Source of the DNA: CAMAVH01 sp046297835
Lineage (GTDB): Bacteria > Pseudomonadota > Alphaproteobacteria > SMXQ01
Direction: 5' to 3'
Length of the DNA: 64,000 bases
Assembly: GCA_046297835.1 (NCBI GenBank)
Contig: JBKBHI010000006.1
Location: 124,001-188,000 of the forward strand
Each line of letters starts with the position of its first letter. Position 1 is the stretch's first letter. The position numbers and the translations under genes were made by a program. Shown here piece after piece: positions 51,321-60,214 of the stretch. The notes beneath the pieces were generated by a model. That model worked only from the letters and a program-made list of their open reading frames with translations. It did not search any database and was not told the DNA's origin.

Positions 51321-54300
51321 TCACGCGATCGCCCGCAGGTGGCTGACGCCCTTGAGGTCGACCGAGACGAGTTGGGAGACGCCGCGCTCGGGCATGGTGA
51401 CGCCGAACAGGCGGTCCATGCGGGCCATGGTGTGGCGGTGGTGGGTGATGACCAGGAAGCGCGTGTTGGCGCGCCGGCCGATCTCTTCCACCAGGTTGCA
51501 GAAGCGCGTGATGTTGGAATCGTCGAGCGGCGCGTCCACTTCGTCCAGCACGCAGATCGGCGCCGGGTTGGTCATGAACACGGCGAACAGCAGCGCCGTG
51601 GTGGTCAGCGCCTTCTCGCCGCCCGAGAGCAGCGACAGGACTTGCAGCTTCTTGCCCGGCGGGGACGCCATGATCTCGAGACCGGCTTCGAGCGGATCTT
51701 CCGCTTCGGTCAGCGTCAGGTGCGCCGTGCCGCCGCCGAACAGGCGGGTGAACAGCTCGGTGAAGTGCTTGTTCACCGCCTCGAAGGCGGCGAGGAAGCG
51801 CTCGCGCCCCTCGCGGTTCAGCTCGTTGATGCCTTGGCGCAGGCGGGCGATGGCCTGGATCAGGTCCTCGCGCTCGCTCTGCATCCCGACGACCTTCTCT
51901 TCGAGCTCGGTCGCCTCGACCTCGGCGCGCAGGTTCACCGGGCCCATATTGTCGCGCTCGCGCACCAGACGCTCGAAGCGCGCCTCGGCGGTCGATTGCT
52001 CTGGCAGCTCCTCTTCCGTCACTTCGGCGATGGCGAGCAGGTTCTCCGGCGGGCATTGCAGCTTCTCGGCGATGCGCTCGGCGAGATCGGTGAGCACCTG
52101 TTGCGAGGTGCCGACGACGCCTTCGCCGCGCACGCGCTCTTCGCGCGCCGTGGCGAGCTTGCCTTCGGTCGATTTCAGCGCGCGGTCGGCGGCGACCTGC
52201 GCCGTCTCGGCGGCGGCCAGCGCGTCGGCGGCCTGCTTGCGCAGCGATTCCGCTTGGCCGATCTGGTCTTCGAGCGCGTGGCGCTCCTCGGCGATCTGCT
52301 CGGGGCGGGCGGCCAGCTCGGCCAGCTCGATCTCGTTCGTCTCCTTGCGGGCGGCGAATTCGGCGAGCTGCTGCATGGCGTTGTCGGCGCGGCCCTGCCA
52401 CGAGGCGCGCTCGTGGGCGATGGACTGCAAGCGCTGGCGGCGGTTCTCGGCCTCGCGCGCGAGCAGGTCGTAGGCGCGCTGGCGCTCGCCCTGCTGGCCG
52501 CGCAGTTCCGCGAGCTGGGCGCGCATCTCGGCGACCTTCTCGCGGCCGCCCTGCTCGTCGGGCAGACCGGCCTGGGCGGCGCGGTCGGCTTCGAGCGTCG
52601 CGACGGTCTCGGCGAAATCGGCGTTGAGGCGGGCGAGCGTCTCCTCGGCGGCCGCGAGCTTGGACGAGGCGGCGGCGTCGGCCTGGCTCAAACGGTTGTG
52701 CTGCACGCGGGCCTCGTCGAGCGCGCGTTCGGCGGCGCGGCTGGCGTCGCGCAAGGCGCGCTCGCGCTCGCCGGCGGCGTCGGCGGCGTCGCGCGCTTCG
52801 TGCGAGGCGTCGCGCGCGACGGCCAGCGCTTCCTCGGCAGCCTCGACCTCGCCGCGCAACGCTTTTAGGCGGTTGCGCTGGGTCAGGCGCGCGGCGGCGG
52901 CGGTCGTGGTGCCGGCGGCGACCGTGTAGCCGTCCCAGCGCCACAAGGCGCCCGAGCGGCTGACCAGGCGCTGGCCGAGCGCCAGTTCGCCCGACAGGGC
53001 CTTGCCTTGCGCGTCGTCTTCCACCAGCCCGATCTGGCCGAGGCGGCGGGCGAGCGCGCTCGGCGCTTCGACGAAATCGGCGAGCGGGCGCAGGCCGCCC
53101 GGCAGGCTGCGCGGCTCGTGCAGCGGCGGCAGGGTGCGCCAATGGATCGGCGCGGCCTCGTCGGCCGGCGCGGTGAGATCGTCGCCGAGCGCGACGCCGA
53201 GCGCCGTCTCGAAGCCGGGCTGCACGGTCAGCGCGTCGATCAGCGGCGGCCAGAGGTCGTTGTCCGACAAGGCGAGCACGTCGCCGAGCGCCTTTTCCTC
53301 GGCGCGCAGGCGCGCGGCGGCGGATTCGGCGGTCTGCAATTCGTCGCGTTTGTCGCGCGCGGCCTTGTCGGCGTCCATGCGCGCGGCTTCGGCGGCGGCG
53401 GCTTCGGCGCGGGCGTTCTCCAGCGCGGCGAGGGCCTCCTCGGCGGCCGCGCCGGCGGCGAGCAGCGCGTCCTGGTCGATGGCGTCGGCGGCGGCGATCT
53501 CGCGCTCGCGCGTCGCCTGGGCGATGCGCTCGGTCAGGCGCGCGTGGCGGCCTTCGCTCTCGCCGAGCCGGCGGGCGATTTCGCGGCGCTGCGCCTCGAT
53601 GGCGGCGACTTCTTCGGTGGTGCGCGTCAGCGTCGTCTCGGCCTCGGCGGTGGCGGCCTTGGCTTCTTCGAGCGCGGCGACGGCCTGCTCGATCTCGATG
53701 GCTTCCTGGGCCTGCGCCTCGGTCAGCGCCTGGGATTCGGCTTCGAGGCGGGCGAGAGCTTCGGCGGCGTCCTGGGCGCGGGCGTCTTCGCGCGAAATGT
53801 CGGCGGCGATCTGCGCCAGACGGTTCTCGCAGGCGGCGCGGGCGGCATTGATGCGCGCCTCCTCGGCCTGCAACTGCTCGCGCGCGACCAGCAGGCGCTG
53901 CAATTTGGCGGCGCATTCGGCCTCCATCTCGCGGAGCGGCGGCAGGGCGGCGGCGGCTTCGGCCTGGGCGGCGGCGGCGGTCGCGGCCTCGACGGTCAGC
54001 GTCTCGACCAGCGTTTCGGCGGCGGCGTGGCGCGCGTTGGCTTCGTCCAGCGCCTTGGTCGCCACCGTCCAGCGCAGATGCAGCATCTGCGCCTCGGCCT
54101 TGCGGATATGGTCCGACAGGTTGCGATAGCGCGTCGCTTGGCGCGCCTGCTTCTTCAAGGATTGGTGCTGCGCGTCGAGCGCGGCGATGACGTCGTCGAG
54201 GCGGGCGAGGTTGGCTTCGGCGGCGCGCAGGCGCAGCTCGGCCTCGTGGCGGCGCGAGTACAAGCCGGTGATGCCGGCGGCTTCTTCGAGAATGGCGCGG

Positions 54301-54782
54301 CGCTCGGTCGGTTTGGCGGAGATGACCGCGCCGACTTGGCCCTGGCTGACGATGGCGGTCGAGCGCGAGCCCGAGGCGGCGTCGGCGAACAGCAGCTGCA
54401 CGTCGCGCGCGCGGACGTCCATGCCGTTGATTTTGTAGCCGGATCCCTCGCCGCGGTCGATGCGGCGCGTCACTTCCAGCTCGGCGTTTTCGTTGAACGC
54501 GGCGGGCGCGGTGCGGTCGGCGTTGTCGAGCGTGATCGTCACTTCGCAATGGTTGCGCGGCGGGCGGTTGGAGGTGCCGCCGAAGATCACGTCGTCCATC
54601 TCGCCGCCGCGCAATTGGCGCGCCGAATGCTCGCCCATCGCCCAGCGCAGGGCGTCGACGATGTTCGACTTGCCGCAGCCGTTGGGGCCGACGACGCCGG
54701 TGAGGCCGGGCTCGATCAGAAGCTCTGTCGGGTCCACGAAGGACTTGAAACCGGACAGCCGGAGCTTGGTGAACTGGACCAA
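51321..54782 (-). CDS. smc: Chromosome segregation protein SMC
   Basis: Condensin ATPase that organises and segregates the chromosome. 1153 residues. Walker A Gly32-Ser39 (GPNGCGKS) near the N-terminus; two long coiled coils flank a central hinge (about 500-630); the C-terminal signature LSGGEKALTTTALLFA and Walker B CVLDEVDAPLDDSN complete the ATPase head. TTG start with AAGGGGG 5 bp upstream. It lies downstream of the DsbA-like gene on the same strand, the usual alphaproteobacterial order. Confidence 0.98.
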   Translation of the reverse strand: MVQFTKLRLSGFKSFVDPTELLIEPGLTGVVGPNGCGKSNIVDALRWAMGEHSARQLRGGEMDDVIFGGTSNRPPRNHCEVTITLDNADRTAPAAFNENAELEVTRRIDRGEGSGYKINGMDVRARDVQLLFADAASGSRSTAIVSQGQVGAVISAKPTERRAILEEAAGITGLYSRRHEAELRLRAAEANLARLDDVIAALDAQHQSLKKQARQATRYRNLSDHIRKAEAQMLHLRWTVATKALDEANARHAAAETLVETLTVEAATAAAAQAEAAAALPPLREMEAECAAKLQRLLVAREQLQAEEARINAARAACENRLAQIAADISREDARAQDAAEALARLEAESQALTEAQAQEAIEIEQAVAALEEAKAATAEAETTLTRTTEEVAAIEAQRREIARRLGESEGRHARLTERIAQATREREIAAADAIDQDALLAAGAAAEEALAALENARAEAAAAEAARMDADKAARDKRDELQTAESAAARLRAEEKALGDVLALSDNDLWPPLIDALTVQPGFETALGVALGDDLTAPADEAAPIHWRTLPPLHEPRSLPGGLRPLADFVEAPSALARRLGQIGLVEDDAQGKALSGELALGQRLVSRSGALWRWDGYTVAAGTTTAAAARLTQRNRLKALRGEVEAAEEALAVARDASHEARDAADAAGERERALRDASRAAERALDEARVQHNRLSQADAAASSKLAAAEETLARLNADFAETVATLEADRAAQAGLPDEQGGREKVAEMRAQLAELRGQQGERQRAYDLLAREAENRRQRLQSIAHERASWQGRADNAMQQLAEFAARKETNEIELAELAARPEQIAEERHALEDQIGQAESLRKQAADALAAAETAQVAADRALKSTEGKLATAREERVRGEGVVGTSQQVLTDLAERIAEKLQCPPENLLAIAEVTEEELPEQSTAEARFERLVRERDNMGPVNLRAEVEATELEEKVVGMQSEREDLIQAIARLRQGINELNREGRERFLAAFEAVNKHFTELFTRLFGGGTAHLTLTEAEDPLEAGLEIMASPPGKKLQVLSLLSGGEKALTTTALLFAVFMTNPAPICVLDEVDAPLDDSNITRFCNLVEEIGRRANTRFLVITHHRHTMARMDRLFGVTMPERGVSQLVSVDLKGVSHLRAIA

Positions 54783-54834
54783 GGTGCCCCCTTAAACGTC
54801 GTTACGGTTAAACGATACGTGGTACTTGGCGGCG

Positions 54835-55533
54835 TTATTTGGCCGCGATCAGCGGGTCGAGAATGGCGCGCATTTGCTCGATGCTCATGCCGCTGTAGCG
54901 CTGGCCGTCGATGAAGATGGTCGGCGTCGAGCGCACGGCGTAGGTCTGGTCGCCTTCGAGGGCGTCGGCCAGCACGGCCTGCTCGACGGATTTGTCGGCC
55001 AGGCAGGCCTGGAACTGCTCTTCGCTCATGCCGCCCATCTTGCCGACGGCGGCGAGGCCGGCGAGCGGCTCCTTGTTGGTCGCCCAGCTTTGCTGGCGCG
55101 CGAACAGCAGGTCGAGGAAGCCGAAATAGCGGTCCGGGCCGGCGCACTGGGCCATCATCGCGGCGCGCAGCGCCAGCCCGTCGAGCGGGAAGTCGCGATA
55201 AACCAGCTTTACCAAGCCCTTGTCGATATATTCGGCCTTCAGCGCCGGCAGCGTGTTGACGTGGAAACTGGCGCAATGCGGGCAGGTCAGCGAGGCATAT
55301 TCGACGATCGTGACCTTGGCGTCCGGGCTGCCGAGGATCATGTCGTCGGGCTTGAGGGCGATGGTCAGGCGGTCGCCGGCGGCGGCCGGCATCGGCGTTT
55401 GGGCGCGAGGCGCGGTCGAAGCCGCCGGGCCCGGCGCGGAAGGCGCGACCGGGTGGCCGAACTTCTCGTAAACGGCGTATCCGACCACGGCGGCAGCCGC
55501 GACGACGCCCAAGATAACCAACATGTTACGCAT
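54835..55533 (-). CDS. DsbA-family thioredoxin-fold protein (periplasmic)
   Basis: A 232-residue membrane-anchored oxidoreductase of the DsbA/BdbD type. One N-terminal transmembrane segment (MLVILGVVAAAAVVGYAVY), an Ala/Pro linker, then a thioredoxin domain with active site Cys-Pro-His-Cys in ASLTCPHCASFH and the cis-Pro loop RSTPTIFIDG. The start is ATG 55533. It probably introduces or shuffles disulfides in the periplasm. Next to smc and DUF721 as in relatives. Confidence 0.92.
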   Translation of the reverse strand: MRNMLVILGVVAAAAVVGYAVYEKFGHPVAPSAPGPAASTAPRAQTPMPAAAGDRLTIALKPDDMILGSPDAKVTIVEYASLTCPHCASFHVNTLPALKAEYIDKGLVKLVYRDFPLDGLALRAAMMAQCAGPDRYFGFLDLLFARQQSWATNKEPLAGLAAVGKMGGMSEEQFQACLADKSVEQAVLADALEGDQTYAVRSTPTIFIDGQRYSGMSIEQMRAILDPLIAAK

Positions 55534-55677
55534 TTGAATCTCCGAGCCACAAGATATAGCGGGTCCGCCAAGGTCGTCCAGCAAACGAGTCGGGCCGGCG
55601 GCGGGAGTCCGGCAGACTCTTGTGGATAAGGCCGCGGGGCCTTTCCAACCTGTGGAAAAGCTTGGCCGTTTCGGGCC

Positions 55678-56208
55678 TTAGCGGCCTTTCGCCTTGATCG
55701 CCGCGCCGAGCCGGGCGAGGGCGGCGGCGAGCGGATCGGCCTCGTCGTCCCGGGCGTCTTTGTAAAGCGCGGCGCTTTCGCCGACTCCCAAGCCCCTCCC
55801 CGGCGCGCTCCCAAGGCCCTCCCGGCGCTTGGCCGGCTTGGGCGCGACGCGGCCGTGCAGAATCTTGATCTGGGCGAGGGCGGGATAGCCGAAATAGCCG
55901 TTGATGCGCTCGATCACCTGGGGCGCGAGGTGCTGCAGCTCGGGCGCGAAGGCGCTTTCGCAGGTGACATGGAGCGTGCCGCCGCGCTTCTCGCCGCGCG
56001 GGAAGGCGATGCGCTCGGGCGCGGTGCGCCGGCCGAGCGTCTCGCCGACGATGGCCGGCCAGTCGGTCAGGATGCCGGCCTCGGCGAAGCCGCGCGTCTT
56101 GAAGATCGGCGCGGTGATCGGCGGCAGGGTGGCGGCGAGGCTCCTCAGCCCTTTTCGCTGAAAGCTCGGGCCGGGCGTTTTGGCCGGGGGTGGCTTGGAG
56201 GCGGTCAT
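55678..56208 (-). CDS. DUF721 (DciA-like) protein
   Basis: A 176-residue protein with the DUF721 core: ADWP-type ILTDWPAIVGETLGRRTAPERIAFPRGEKRGGTLHVTC and SAFAPELQHLAPQVIERINGYFGYPALAQIKI. The family includes DciA, a helicase-loading factor in bacteria without DnaC, so a role with DnaB is possible. The N-terminus is basic, the C-terminal half low complexity. Divergent from mutY across 20 bp. Confidence 0.87.
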   Translation of the reverse strand: MTASKPPPAKTPGPSFQRKGLRSLAATLPPITAPIFKTRGFAEAGILTDWPAIVGETLGRRTAPERIAFPRGEKRGGTLHVTCESAFAPELQHLAPQVIERINGYFGYPALAQIKILHGRVAPKPAKRREGLGSAPGRGLGVGESAALYKDARDDEADPLAAALARLGAAIKAKGR

Positions 56209-56228
56209 GTCCGCTATCGTAGCCGCCC

Positions 56229-57341
56229 ATGCCCCCCGCCACCAAGCGCGCCCCGAAACCGGCCCGGCCGTCTCGCAAGAACGTGACGGCGCGCGACGCC
56301 GCGCCCGCGCCCTTCGCCGACCTGCTGCTGCGCTGGTACGACCGCCACCGCCGCGTGCTGCCGTGGCGCGCGCCGCCGGGGATCAAAGCCGACCCTTATA
56401 AGGTGTGGCTGTCGGAGATCATGCTGCAACAGACGACCGTGGCGGCGGTCGGCCCCTATTTCCGCGCCTTCACCGAGCGCTGGCCGACGGTGGCCACTCT
56501 CGCCGCCACGCCGCTCGACGACCTGCTCGCCGCTTGGGCCGGCCTCGGCTATTACGCCCGCGCGCGCAACCTGCACGCCTGCGCCCGCCATGTCAGCGAG
56601 ACGCTCGGCGGCGTTTTCCCGAACACGCTCGACGGCTTGCGCGAATTGCCCGGCGTCGGGCCCTACACGGCGGCCGCCATCGCGGCGATCGCCTTCGACG
56701 TGCCGGCGGCGGCGGTGGACGGCAACGTCGAGCGCGTCGTCTCGCGGCTCTACGCCATCGAAAGGCCGCTGCCCGCGAGCAAGCCCGAGATCAAGCGCCT
56801 GGCCGAAGCGCTGGTGCCCGAGCGGCGGGCCGGCGATTTCGCCCAAGCGATGATGGATCTCGGCGCGACGATCTGCACGCCGCGGGGTCCCGCTTGCGCC
56901 ATCTGTCCGGTGAGCGTCGATTGCGAAGCGCGCAAACAAGGCATCGCGGCCGAGCTGCCGAAGAAGGCGGCGAAGAAGGCGCGGCCCTTCAAGCGCGCCG
57001 CCGCCTTCTGGATCGTGAAGGGGGACAGCGTGCTGCTGCGCCGCCGCGCGCCGAAAGGATTGCTCGGCGGGATGCTCGAAGTGCCGTCGAGCGAATGGCG
57101 CGAAGGAGAACTCGATTTGAAAAGCGCCGCGAAGGACGCGCCGCTCAAGCTCAAATGGTTCGATCTGCCCGGCGTCGTGCGCCACGGCTTCACGCATTTC
57201 GAATTGGAATTCGCGGTGCTCGCCGGCCACGCGCCGAAGGACGCGGCCGCGCCGCAAGATTGCGTCTGGTGGCCGCGCGCCAAGATCATGGATGCCGGCC
57301 TGCCGACCGTGTTCGCCAAAATCGCGCGCCACGCGCCGTGA
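56229..57341 (+). CDS. mutY: A/G-specific adenine glycosylase
   Basis: Removes adenine paired with 8-oxoguanine. 370 residues. Seen: WLSEIMLQQTTVAAVGPYF (catalytic Glu region), helix-hairpin-helix ELPGVGPYTAAAIAAIAF, catalytic Asp in AAVDGNVERVVSRL, and the [4Fe-4S] loop Cys-x6-Cys-x2-Cys-x5-Cys (CTPRGPACAICPVSVDC). A C-terminal NUDIX-like domain follows (about 255-365). The stop codon lies within the SOS box of the next operon. Confidence 0.97.
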   Translation: MPPATKRAPKPARPSRKNVTARDAAPAPFADLLLRWYDRHRRVLPWRAPPGIKADPYKVWLSEIMLQQTTVAAVGPYFRAFTERWPTVATLAATPLDDLLAAWAGLGYYARARNLHACARHVSETLGGVFPNTLDGLRELPGVGPYTAAAIAAIAFDVPAAAVDGNVERVVSRLYAIERPLPASKPEIKRLAEALVPERRAGDFAQAMMDLGATICTPRGPACAICPVSVDCEARKQGIAAELPKKAAKKARPFKRAAAFWIVKGDSVLLRRRAPKGLLGGMLEVPSSEWREGELDLKSAAKDAPLKLKWFDLPGVVRHGFTHFELEFAVLAGHAPKDAAAPQDCVWWPRAKIMDAGLPTVFAKIARHAP

Positions 57342-57354
57342 ACAAAACAAGAAC
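57340..57354 (+). promoter_or_regulatory. SOS (LexA) box of alphaproteobacterial type
   Basis: GAAC-AAAACAA-GAAC matches exactly the alphaproteobacterial LexA site GAAC-N7-GAAC (GTTC-N7-GTTC on the other strand). It overlaps the mutY stop codon and lies 73 bp before the SocA-like start. A dyad AGAACAT-CTTGCA-ATGTTCT (57350-57369) overlaps its right half and could be an autoregulatory operator. Confidence 0.65.
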
Positions 57355-57427
57355 ATCTTGCAATGTTCTGTGTGTGTGCTAAGACCGGCTCTGTCTTAAG
57401 CTTCTGGAAAGACACGGCTTTTAACTT

Positions 57428-57982
57428 ATGGCTTCACAGGCGCCTTTTGATGCCCGCGCTGTGGCAAACACGCTGCTTAGTTTAGCGAGGCAGCAAAGAC
57501 GACCTTTGACCCATTTAGCGCTGCAGAAATTATTATATTTTGCGCATGCTAAATTTTTAATTGAGCAAAAAAAGCCTTTAGTTACAGGTTACTTTGAGGC
57601 TTGGCAGTATGGCCCGGTTCATCCTGCTGTTTATCAAGCATTTAGAACTGCTCTAGATCAGCCAATTAATTTTTTGGCTTCTAAGAAGAATCCAATCACA
57701 GGTGATGAAGCAGAGTTAGGCATCATTGATGATGAGCCTGTCCAAATCCTGCTTACAGAAATTCTATTTTCCTTCGGTCGAATGACTTCAGGCCGTCTGG
57801 TTGAAATTTCACACGCCCCAGACGCTCCCTGGCATTACGTTGTGAACAAATCGGAAACATCTCTGGCTTTTGGGGCCCGGATACCTGAAAATGTGATTGT
57901 TGAGCGTTTTAAGCATCACAAAGTGTCTGTTGCAATTGCCCCTCGGCAAGGAGAGCCACTTGAGGATACGCCACCTTCCTGA
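57428..57982 (+). CDS. socA: Panacea-domain antitoxin (SocA-like)
   Basis: A 184-residue protein with the Panacea (DUF4065) domain: PFDARAVANTLLSLA, LTHLALQKLLYFAHAKFLI, YFEAWQYGPVHPAVYQAF and LVEISHAPDAPWHYV. In Caulobacter the related SocA is a proteolytic adaptor that hands the toxin SocB to ClpXP. The base composition is clearly AT-richer than the neighbours (only 21 G/C in the 60 bases from 57541), a sign of transfer. No clear ribosome site precedes the ATG. It overlaps the next gene by 23 bp. Confidence 0.78.
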   Translation: MASQAPFDARAVANTLLSLARQQRRPLTHLALQKLLYFAHAKFLIEQKKPLVTGYFEAWQYGPVHPAVYQAFRTALDQPINFLASKKNPITGDEAELGIIDDEPVQILLTEILFSFGRMTSGRLVEISHAPDAPWHYVVNKSETSLAFGARIPENVIVERFKHHKVSVAIAPRQGEPLEDTPPS

Positions 57983-58673
57983 AACTGACTTGGCGCGCGC
58001 TTCATTTTTGCCGACAGATGAGAAGCGCAGGTTGTTACGTAAAGTGCGTTTCGGCGCACCGCCATATTCTTACAAACCTTCCCGCAATCGATCTGGCGAC
58101 ATTGTCAATGTTCAGCCGGAAATGTTTGGGCCCGCCGAACCAACTTCTTGGGAAAAAATCCAAGAACTAATTAAACGAGAGTCCCGCTCCGAACAGGAAG
58201 CCAACGCAAATTTGGAAGTCGCCGAGACACTTTATCTACATGTAAAAGGTCAAGGTTGGCGCGCTAAACGCCACGACTTCTTTCCACTCAATGTTGCGGG
58301 TGTGAAGTGCGAATATTGGCTTCGTATCGTGATGCTAATGGATGACCGTGCACTAGTGCCCTTTCTTGATCTTCGCCGATCTTTGAATCTCGGCCCAATG
58401 GCGCGACGTTTTGTCTTCTCTATGATGCACGAACGTATTCGCGCTGCCGACCCAGACTTGGCCGATGTCAGTTTGGGGATTTTCCAATTTCAGCAGGTTG
58501 GAAAAATTGGTCGAGTTCTTCGCATATATACTGACGAAGGGATTCCTCTCTACTCATATGATGAACTGCACACGATGGTTGCAGACACATATAAAATTTG
58601 GCGAGAGGTGTTGGAAGAGCGTGAGACGGAAGCGCGCAAACGCGCAGTCGGTATGCAAGGCGACTTGATCTGA
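57960..58673 (+). CDS. socB: Candidate SocB-like replication-inhibiting toxin
   Basis: A 237-residue protein, second gene of the Panacea pair. I chose TTG 57960 (MRIRHLPETDL) because AAGGAGA lies 5 bp upstream; an in-frame TTG at 57897 has none. QPEMF at residues 52-56 resembles the QxxLF/QxxMF sliding-clamp-binding motif through which Caulobacter SocB blocks DnaN. The rest has no motif I recognise. Base composition is AT-rich like socA. If not SocB, it would be another PanT-type toxin. It ends before an intrinsic terminator. Confidence 0.6.
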   Translation: MRIRHLPETDLARASFLPTDEKRRLLRKVRFGAPPYSYKPSRNRSGDIVNVQPEMFGPAEPTSWEKIQELIKRESRSEQEANANLEVAETLYLHVKGQGWRAKRHDFFPLNVAGVKCEYWLRIVMLMDDRALVPFLDLRRSLNLGPMARRFVFSMMHERIRAADPDLADVSLGIFQFQQVGKIGRVLRIYTDEGIPLYSYDELHTMVADTYKIWREVLEERETEARKRAVGMQGDLI

Positions 58674-58700
58674 GCCGAACCGCTCCAATTACAAAACAAG

Positions 58701-58742
58701 AAACCGCCGGCGAACGTGGGTCTCGCCGGCGGTTTTCTTTTG
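58701..58742 (+). terminator. Intrinsic terminator of the SocAB-like cassette
   Basis: 13-bp perfect stem AAACCGCCGGCGA / TCGCCGGCGGTTT with a nine-base loop, followed by TCTTTTGG. It lies 27 bp after the second gene and closes the cassette before selO. Confidence 0.92.
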
Positions 58743-58788
58743 GCCCAGTGATGGCTACGGCCCGTCGTGCTTAATTCGGAATTGCCTT

Positions 58789-60213
58789 ATGCCGGTCGAT
58801 AAAACCTACCGCCCGTCGCGCGCGCATCTCGATCTTGGCGGCGCGTTCTACGACGAGGTGCGCGCGGCGGAGTTTCCCACGCATGTCTTGCGCTGGCGCA
58901 ACGACCGCGCCGCAGCGACGGTGGGTCTCGCGGCTCTCAGCGACGCGGCGTGGCTCGATCACTTCGGCCGCTTCGAATCCTTGCCGGACAATCTGCCGAC
59001 GCCGCTGGCGCTGCGCTATCACGGCCATCAGTTCGGCAGCTACAATCCGCGCCTCGGCGACGGGCGCGGCTTCCTGTTCGCGCAATTGCATGAGGCCGAG
59101 ACGGGGCGTTTGCTCGATCTCGGCACCAAGGGCAGCGGCCGCACGCCCTGGTCGCGCGAGGGCGACGGCCGCCTGACGCTGAAAGGCGGCGTGCGCGAAA
59201 TTCTCGCCGCCGAGATGCTCGAAGCCCTCGGCGTCGAGACGTCGCGCGCTTTCAGCCTGATCGAGACCGGCGAGGAATTGACGCGCGGCGACGAGCCGTC
59301 GCCGACGCGCTCGTCCGTGCTCGTGCGGCTCAGCCATTCGCACATCCGCATCGGCAGCTTCCAGCGCTTCGCCTATCTCGAAGAGCCGGAGAACATCGAA
59401 CGGCTGATCGACCATTGCATCCGCCATTATTATCCCGAGCTGGCCGGGCTGAGCGGCGCGGCCAAGGCGGCGGGCCTGCTCGAAGCGGCGTGCCGCAAGG
59501 TCGCCATCACCGGCGCGCGCTGGCTGGCGGCGGGCTTCGCGCACGGCGTGCTCAACACCGACAATATCGCGATCACCGGCGAGAGCTTCGATTACGGCCC
59601 GTGGCGCTTCGTGCCGACCTGGGACGCCGCCTTCACAGCCGCCTATTTCGACCGCACCGGGCTTTACGCCTTCGGCCGCCAGCCGACGGCGCTGGCGTGG
59701 AACCTGGCGCGGCTCGCCGAATGCCTGACCGATTTCGCGACGAAAGAGGAGATGGAGCCGGCGCTGGCGGCCTTCGCGCCGACCTTGCAGCGCGCCTTCG
59801 CGGACGCGCTGATCGCGCGGCTCGGCCTGGCTGCGCGCGGGGCCGCGCACGACGACGCCGTGACGGCGGCGCTTTATACGTTTCTCGCCGCGAGCGGCGC
59901 TGCGTTCGAGCAGACGTTCTTCGATTGGTTCGGCGGCGAGGCGAGTGCGGATCGCGCCGCGCGCAGCCCGCAGGCGGCGCTTTACGCGCGCGAGGATTTC
60001 CTCGCCGTGCGCCGCGCCTGGGACGGACACGCGCCGCGCGATCCGGCGGCTTTGTCGCGCGACTATTTCGCGCGAGAGAAGCCCTGCTCGATGGTCATCG
60101 AGGAGATGGAGGCGCTGTGGACGCCGATCGCCGAGGCCGACGATTGGCGTCCGCTCCACGCCAAGCTCGCGGACATCCGCGAGATGGCGACGGCTTACGG
60201 GATTTCTAAATAG
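58789..60213 (+). CDS. selO: Protein adenylyltransferase SelO (YdiU/UPF0061)
   Basis: Pseudokinase-fold enzyme that AMPylates proteins, linked to redox homeostasis. 474 residues. Conserved: RYHGHQFGSYNPRLGDGRGF, DLGTKGSGRTPWSREGDGRLTLKGGVREILAAEML, SHIRIGSFQRF, and LNTDNIAITGESFDYGPW. No C-terminal selenocysteine or obvious CxxU-like motif is seen at the end (EMATAYGISK). A REP-like quadruplet follows immediately. Confidence 0.95.
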   Translation: MPVDKTYRPSRAHLDLGGAFYDEVRAAEFPTHVLRWRNDRAAATVGLAALSDAAWLDHFGRFESLPDNLPTPLALRYHGHQFGSYNPRLGDGRGFLFAQLHEAETGRLLDLGTKGSGRTPWSREGDGRLTLKGGVREILAAEMLEALGVETSRAFSLIETGEELTRGDEPSPTRSSVLVRLSHSHIRIGSFQRFAYLEEPENIERLIDHCIRHYYPELAGLSGAAKAAGLLEAACRKVAITGARWLAAGFAHGVLNTDNIAITGESFDYGPWRFVPTWDAAFTAAYFDRTGLYAFGRQPTALAWNLARLAECLTDFATKEEMEPALAAFAPTLQRAFADALIARLGLAARGAAHDDAVTAALYTFLAASGAAFEQTFFDWFGGEASADRAARSPQAALYAREDFLAVRRAWDGHAPRDPAALSRDYFAREKPCSMVIEEMEALWTPIAEADDWRPLHAKLADIREMATAYGISK

Positions 60214-60214
60214 C

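Noticed and set aside
51076..54549. Second long frame on the smc strand, Arg-rich
   Set aside because: Frame-shifted shadow of smc; the smc frame has all ATPase motifs.
57897..57959. Upstream TTG start for the toxin candidate
   Set aside because: No ribosome site; the extra 21 residues only retrace the socA 3' end in another frame, while AAGGAGA sits correctly before TTG 57960.
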